Shown piece after piece: positions 60,353-64,000 of a stretch of DNA of 64,000 nucleotides. The translations under genes were made by a program, and so were the position numbers. How positions within the stretch are numbered: position 1 is the first letter of the stretch; each line of letters begins with the position of its first letter. Location: contig CALUVE010000009.1 in assembly GCA_944324135.1 (NCBI GenBank), positions 1 to 64,000 on the forward strand, given 5' to 3'. The notes beneath the pieces were generated by a model. That model saw nothing but the letters and a program-made list of their open reading frames with translations, searched no databases and was not told the DNA's origin. Origin of the DNA: Candidatus Gastranaerophilales bacterium (lineage in GTDB: Bacteria > Cyanobacteriota > Vampirovibrionia > Gastranaerophilales > Gastranaerophilaceae).

Positions 60353-61116
60353 ATCCTGTAAATCCTTTCTGCGTTTGCTGATGTAATTTCTGCTACTTCA
60401 TCTGTTGATATCTTTTTTATTGAGGCGATTTCTTTGGCGACAAATTTGACATACGCAGGTTGATTTTCTTTTCCTCTGAATGGTACCGGAGTTAAATACG
60501 GGGCGTCTGTTTCCAGAACTATATGTTCAAGAGGAATTTCTCTTGCAACTTCTTTCATTTTTACTGCATTTTTGAATGTTACAACACCTCCGAGGCCTAA
60601 ATACCAGCCCTCTTTTATACATTCTTTGGCAAATTCTGCACTGCCGGAATAACAGTGCAAAACAACTTCTGAAGCTTTATTGTATTTTTTGAGTATATCG
60701 AAAGTGTCTTTATGTGCTTCTCTGTCGTGTACACAGATAGGAAGATTAAGCCTGTTTGCAAGTTTTATCTGGCGGATAAATACTTCCTGCTGGAGGTCAT
60801 TGAAAGTTTTATCCCAGTAATAATCCAGTCCTATTTCTCCTATTGCTACGATTTTGCGATGTTTAGATGCATTTTCTATATGTGCTTCAACTTCATCGTT
60901 ATAGGATTTAGCTTCGGATGGGTGAACCCCAAGCATACCGTAACAGTTTTCGTATTTTTCCAATAGCGGAAATATTACAGTATCCGAGTCAGGTGTTACT
61001 CCGGGAATTATTATTTTTTTAACATTGTTGTTTTCAGCTAGCTTTATAATTTCATCACCGGATATGTTTTCAAGCATATCAATATGTGAGTGCGTGTCTA
61101 TAAGATAATTTTCCAT
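60349..61116 (-). CDS. tatD: TatD-family metal-dependent DNase
   Basis: 255 residues. Metal ligands in DTHSHIDML, GEIGLDYYWD, CVHDREAHKD and ETDAPYLTPVPFRGK define the TatD family. Members act as 3'-5' exonucleases on DNA, with a role in repair and apoptosis-like degradation. Its start has no ribosome-binding site and follows a perfect extended -10 by 6 bases. It is divergent from gatD, which has the same arrangement. Confidence 0.93.
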   Translation of the reverse strand: MENYLIDTHSHIDMLENISGDEIIKLAENNNVKKIIIPGVTPDSDTVIFPLLEKYENCYGMLGVHPSEAKSYNDEVEAHIENASKHRKIVAIGEIGLDYYWDKTFNDLQQEVFIRQIKLANRLNLPICVHDREAHKDTFDILKKYNKASEVVLHCYSGSAEFAKECIKEGWYLGLGGVVTFKNAVKMKEVAREIPLEHIVLETDAPYLTPVPFRGKENQPAYVKFVAKEIASIKKISTDEVAEITSANAERIYRI

Positions 61117-61122
61117 AAATTT

Positions 61123-61131
61123 ATTATAACA
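61123..61131 (-). promoter_or_regulatory. Extended -10 (TGTTATAAT) of the leaderless tatD mRNA
   Basis: A perfect extended -10 ending 6 bases before the tatD ATG. With the identical box at 61154 it forms a compact divergent promoter pair within 52 bases. Confidence 0.6.
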
Positions 61132-61153
61132 CGTACAAATTTCTTCAAAAATA

Positions 61154-61162
61154 TGTTATAAT
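61154..61162 (+). promoter_or_regulatory. Extended -10 (TGTTATAAT) of the leaderless gatD mRNA
   Basis: A perfect extended -10 ending 6 bases before the ATG at 61169, with no Shine-Dalgarno. Confidence 0.6.
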
Positions 61163-61168
61163 TTATTT

Positions 61169-61906
61169 ATGGAAAAGATGAGCGATTTAAAAATCACGAT
61201 TACGCATTTGTATCCTAAGTTATTAAATTTGTACGGAGATATAGGTAATATTATCACGTTAAAAAAGCGCTGTGAGTGGCGCGACATCGGTGTTGATTTC
61301 CATGAGGTTAATCAGGGAAAAAATATTCCGGAATCCGATATTTATTTTATCGGCGGTGGTCAGGATAAACAACAGATTGATGTTGCGGAGGAATTGAAAC
61401 AGAATAAAGATTTTTTGCTGAAACAACGTGATAATGGCGCTGTATTCTTGGGAATTTGCGGCGGGTATCAGCTTTTTGGACATTATTATCAGCCGCATAA
61501 CGGTGAAAAGCTGGAGGGAATTTCTCTTCTTGATGCCTATACAGTTGCCGGCAAAAAACGTTTTATCGGCAATGTTACAGCAAAAATTGATTATCTAACA
61601 CCTGATACTCTTGTAGGTTTTGAAAACCACAGCGGTCTTACTTATGTGCAGGGAGATACCAAACCGCTTGCCTCTGTTGTTGTCGGAAATGGTAATAACG
61701 GAACCGACAAAACTGAGGGCGCAAGATTTATGAATGTTTTCGGCACATATCTGCACGGCTCATTCCTCCCTAAAAATCCGCACTTTGCAGATTACCTGAT
61801 TGAGCTTGCTCTTGAAAAAAAATACGGCGAACACATTCCTTTATCAAAACTGGATGATGATTTTGAATTGCGTACGCATCTTTCACTTGTTGGAAAGGCA
61901 TATTAA
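61169..61906 (+). CDS. gatD: Lipid II isoglutaminyl synthase glutaminase subunit GatD (CobB/CobQ-like)
   Basis: 245 residues, class I glutamine amidotransferase. LYPKLLNLYGDIGNI is the N-terminal signature, FLGICGGYQLFG carries the nucleophile Cys near residue 95, and GTYLHGSFLPKNP near residue 192 gives the catalytic His. With MurT it amidates D-glutamate of lipid II to isoglutamine. MurT, usually next door, is not in the window. A flippase-like gene follows, 35 bases downstream. Confidence 0.88.
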   Translation: MEKMSDLKITITHLYPKLLNLYGDIGNIITLKKRCEWRDIGVDFHEVNQGKNIPESDIYFIGGGQDKQQIDVAEELKQNKDFLLKQRDNGAVFLGICGGYQLFGHYYQPHNGEKLEGISLLDAYTVAGKKRFIGNVTAKIDYLTPDTLVGFENHSGLTYVQGDTKPLASVVVGNGNNGTDKTEGARFMNVFGTYLHGSFLPKNPHFADYLIELALEKKYGEHIPLSKLDDDFELRTHLSLVGKAY

Positions 61907-61925
61907 CATAAAACTACCGTTTTTG

Positions 61926-61934
61926 TGTTAATAT
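61926..61934 (+). promoter_or_regulatory. Extended -10 (TGTTAATAT) before the flippase-like gene
   Basis: TAATAT with TGT in front ends 7 bases before the ATG at 61942. No ribosome-binding site is present. Confidence 0.5.
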
Positions 61935-61941
61935 ATATACT

Positions 61942-62955
61942 ATGAAGAAGAGAAAGATTTTTGCGTTAGTTGTAAGTTTAGCTTTTCTTGTGTTGATTTT
62001 TTACAAGATTGATTTGTCTGAACTTGTTAATACATTCAAAAATTTTGATTGTAAAAATCTTATTTGGATTGTTTTATTTTATGTCCTGTCACTGTATGTT
62101 CGAGGGGTGAGATGGAAAGCTTTACTTTTAAACGATTCGAAGTATTCTTCACTTGGGCTTGCTGAAATTTTTACAGTCGGCAGTATGCTGAATGTGTTTT
62201 TGCCGGCAAGAGCCGGTGACGTTTACCGTGCGTATTATCTGGGGACAGTTAAAGAAGAGCGTAAAATGAAAGTCCTCGGGTCTATTATTCTGGAACGTAT
62301 TTTTGACGGTATTTGTGTATTTTTAATATTATTGTTTGCTGTACTTATGTATTGCAGACAAAAGTGGATTTTGCAGCTTTCCTACGGCATTGGGGCTCTG
62401 TTTATCGGCGCTCTTCTAGTTTTTTATTTGATTTACAAATTTGATAAAATAGACTGGATTTTTGCTCAAATTTCTAAAATCTTTAAACCTTTACCTGAAA
62501 AATTTGCTCTTCCCTTGTTGAATTTTACAGATAAAGTTCGTAACTATATGAATTCTTTTATGCAGGGATTTCAGGTTTTGGACAGTTTAAAGTACACGTT
62601 GATTTCTCTTGTATCAAGTTTTATAGTCTGGGGATTAGAGGCTTATGTCGCTTATTTAATAGTTGATAGTTTTGATTTAGGTTTGAGATTTGCGGCCGCT
62701 CTTTTTGTAATTAGTTTGACTTCATTTTCAACAATGATACCGTCAACATCAGTATTTTTAGGCCCGTATCAGTATGCGTATATTCTTGCACTCGGTATTT
62801 TTAGTATAGAAAAATCAACTTCGCTTGCTGTTTCTGCTATCCATCAGGCTATATATATGATTATTTTGACGGTTTTAGGCGGGTATTATCTTTTGAAATG
62901 TAATATTTCAATTAAAGATATTGAAAAGGCTGCCGAAGACCAAAACAAAGATTAA
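61942..62955 (+). CDS. Lysylphosphatidylglycerol synthase-like integral membrane flippase domain protein
   Basis: 337 residues with about eight predicted transmembrane helices. VRGVRWKALLLNDSKYSS and MLNVFLPARAGDVYRAYYLG are typical of the LPG_synthase_TM (UPF0104/AglD) family; MIPSTSVFLGPYQYAYILAL is the second conserved segment. No catalytic synthase domain is attached. It may flip or move a lipid. The -10 before the ATG suggests its own leaderless transcript. Confidence 0.88.
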   Translation: MKKRKIFALVVSLAFLVLIFYKIDLSELVNTFKNFDCKNLIWIVLFYVLSLYVRGVRWKALLLNDSKYSSLGLAEIFTVGSMLNVFLPARAGDVYRAYYLGTVKEERKMKVLGSIILERIFDGICVFLILLFAVLMYCRQKWILQLSYGIGALFIGALLVFYLIYKFDKIDWIFAQISKIFKPLPEKFALPLLNFTDKVRNYMNSFMQGFQVLDSLKYTLISLVSSFIVWGLEAYVAYLIVDSFDLGLRFAAALFVISLTSFSTMIPSTSVFLGPYQYAYILALGIFSIEKSTSLAVSAIHQAIYMIILTVLGGYYLLKCNISIKDIEKAAEDQNKD

Positions 62956-62988
62956 AAAGAGACGGTTTTGGATTAACCGCCTCTTTTT
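62954..62988. terminator. Intrinsic terminator between convergent genes
   Basis: AAAGAG-A-CGGTT and AACCG-C-CTCTTT pair with one mismatch around a 7-base loop, followed by T5ATTTA. A-rich sequence before the stem provides a U-tract on the minus strand, so it can serve proS as well. Confidence 0.82.
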
Positions 62989-63005
62989 ATTTATGTGTAT
63001 TTTGT

Positions 63006-64000
63006 TTATTTGATATTTTTAACTATTTCAATCAAGTGTTCAACAGCAGTTTCCGGAGGAACTGTCTCAACTGCATCTGTCGCACGGTTTTTGTATTCAA
63101 CAAGCCCGTCTGTGATGGTTTTGCCAACAGTTATCCTGTAAGGGAATCCTATTAAGTCTGCATCCTTAAATTTTACACCGGCGCGTTCGTCGCGGTCATC
63201 AAGGACAACTTCAACACCGGCTTTTAGTAATTCCTCATACATTTTTTCTGCTGTTTTCATTTGCAATTCATCTTGAATGTTTACCGGTACAATCACAACG
63301 TGATAAGGCGCAATTGATACAGGCCATTTGATACCGTGTTCATCGTGGTGAGCTTCAACTGCAGCCGCTGCAGTTCTTGAGATACCTATGCCATAGCATC
63401 CCATTACGTACGGATGAGCTTTACCGTTTTTGTCAAGGTATACGGCATTCATTGGTTTTGAATATTTTGTACCGAGTTTGAAGATATTACCGACTTCAAT
63501 ACCTTTTGTCACAAAGAGCGGTTTGCCGCATTGCGGACAAAGTTCGCCGGCTTGTACAAGTCTGATGTCTGCGTATTTTACATCTTCCGGCAGATTTAAA
63601 TCAGAGATGTTCGCGCCAACCATGTGTTTATCGGTTTTGTTTATGCCGACTACGAAATTTTTCAGTTCTTTTACGGTTTCATCAGCGATAATTTGAATTC
63701 CTTTCATTCCGTTCGGACCTATAAATCCAGGTACGGCATCAAAACCGTTATTTGCCATAAGTTCAGCAATTTCAGCCGCAGATGCAATTCTTATATCTAT
63801 GCCGCCTGCCGCATTCATTAATTTGGTTTCTTCAACCGCTTTATCAGCACGGATAAGAGCAAGTACAGGCTTTTTGTCCACAATGTAGACAAGAGTTTTC
63901 AAAATCAATGTGTCAGGAATATTTAAGAACTTGCTCAGCTCTTCAATGGAATGAGTATTGGGGGTATCAATTACTTTTGTTTCTTTAAAGTAATCTTTGC
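63006..64000 (-). CDS. proS: Prolyl-tRNA synthetase, C-terminal part (runs off the right edge)
   Basis: Charges tRNA-Pro. About 331 codons are visible; the reading frame stays open to the window edge, and residues before the first internal start codon (KDYFKETKVIDTPNTHSIEE) match the start of the INS editing domain. Then LKTLVYIVDKKPVLALIRAD and AEIAELMANNGFDAVPGFIG (editing), CPQCGKPL, GCYGIGISRT (motif 3), and the anticodon-binding domain with VVLDDRDERAGVKFKDADL near the C-terminus. This is the bacterial-type ProRS with INS domain. The stop lies at 63006. Confidence 0.97.
   Translation of the reverse strand, partial: KDYFKETKVIDTPNTHSIEELSKFLNIPDTLILKTLVYIVDKKPVLALIRADKAVEETKLMNAAGGIDIRIASAAEIAELMANNGFDAVPGFIGPNGMKGIQIIADETVKELKNFVVGINKTDKHMVGANISDLNLPEDVKYADIRLVQAGELCPQCGKPLFVTKGIEVGNIFKLGTKYSKPMNAVYLDKNGKAHPYVMGCYGIGISRTAAAAVEAHHDEHGIKWPVSIAPYHVVIVPVNIQDELQMKTAEKMYEELLKAGVEVVLDDRDERAGVKFKDADLIGFPYRITVGKTITDGLVEYKNRATDAVETVPPETAVEHLIEIVKNIK

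Noticed and set aside
1-64000. tRNA genes, CRISPR arrays, insertion sequences, prophage
   Set aside because: I looked for TTCGAnTC-type T-arms, regularly spaced repeats, transposase motifs and phage structural genes and found none. This was by reading, not by a search program.

Overview
The window is a 64 kb stretch of a bacterial chromosome that is AT-rich, densely coded, and has genes on both strands in short operons. The gene set suggests a fermentative, flagellated Gram-negative-type bacterium. Supporting content includes flagellar export and hook proteins, an AsmA-like envelope protein, an MCE lipid-transport protein, and a VKOR-DsbA fusion of the kind common in cyanobacteria. A 2-hydroxyacyl-CoA dehydratase activase relative, WYL regulators and GatD also fit. 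My best inference is a non-photosynthetic cyanobacterial relative (Vampirovibrionia/Melainabacteria, Gastranaerophilales-like). No 16S gene is present to confirm this. I saw no tRNA, rRNA, CRISPR array, insertion sequence or prophage.

Left part (1-8.3 kb). The start of metK lies at the left edge. It is followed by a 52-codon ORF coupled to glmS, then a cluster of five short palindromes resembling REP elements between glmS and clpB. A fliJ-fliK-flagellar hook/rod operon and a secreted repeat protein complete this part. The next block (8.4-16.3 kb) has a GH38 alpha-mannosidase, a tandem universal stress protein, and a plus-strand run of sigma factor, gcvPB, dehydratase-activase relative, membrane protein and miaA.

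Middle part (16.3-34 kb). This holds a 1150-residue AsmA-like protein, a second protein with the same repeat as the one at 7.6 kb, and a nifU-nifS iron-sulfur pair. A glycine-zipper protein, a TPR protein, two sugar-type ABC permeases, dnaE, VKOR-DsbA with queH, and an asparaginase follow.

Right part (34-64 kb). This starts with a 760-residue unrecognised protein that contains an internal duplication. It is followed by purine nucleoside phosphorylase, a probable rpoZ, MCE and upp genes, a LysM-amidase-lysozyme protein, and tandem WYL regulators. A 612-base gene-free stretch then carries what looks like an uncharacterised ncRNA of about 310 nt. Next come anmK and two small paralogous proteins with a common C-terminal motif. 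After them lie nnrD-trmL-pgsA, sugar oxidoreductase and glycosyltransferase genes, dacB, a nitrilase-type amidase, a DUF374 acyltransferase, tig-clpP-clpX-polA, tlyA-tatD, gatD, a flippase-like membrane protein, and the end of proS.

A recurrent feature is an extended -10 box (TGnTATAAT-like) ending 6-7 bases before an ATG with no Shine-Dalgarno sequence. I count about ten such starts, which suggests frequent leaderless mRNAs. The candidate ncRNA at 43.75-44.06 kb, the REP-like cluster in the glmS leader and the paired small proteins are the most likely undescribed elements.
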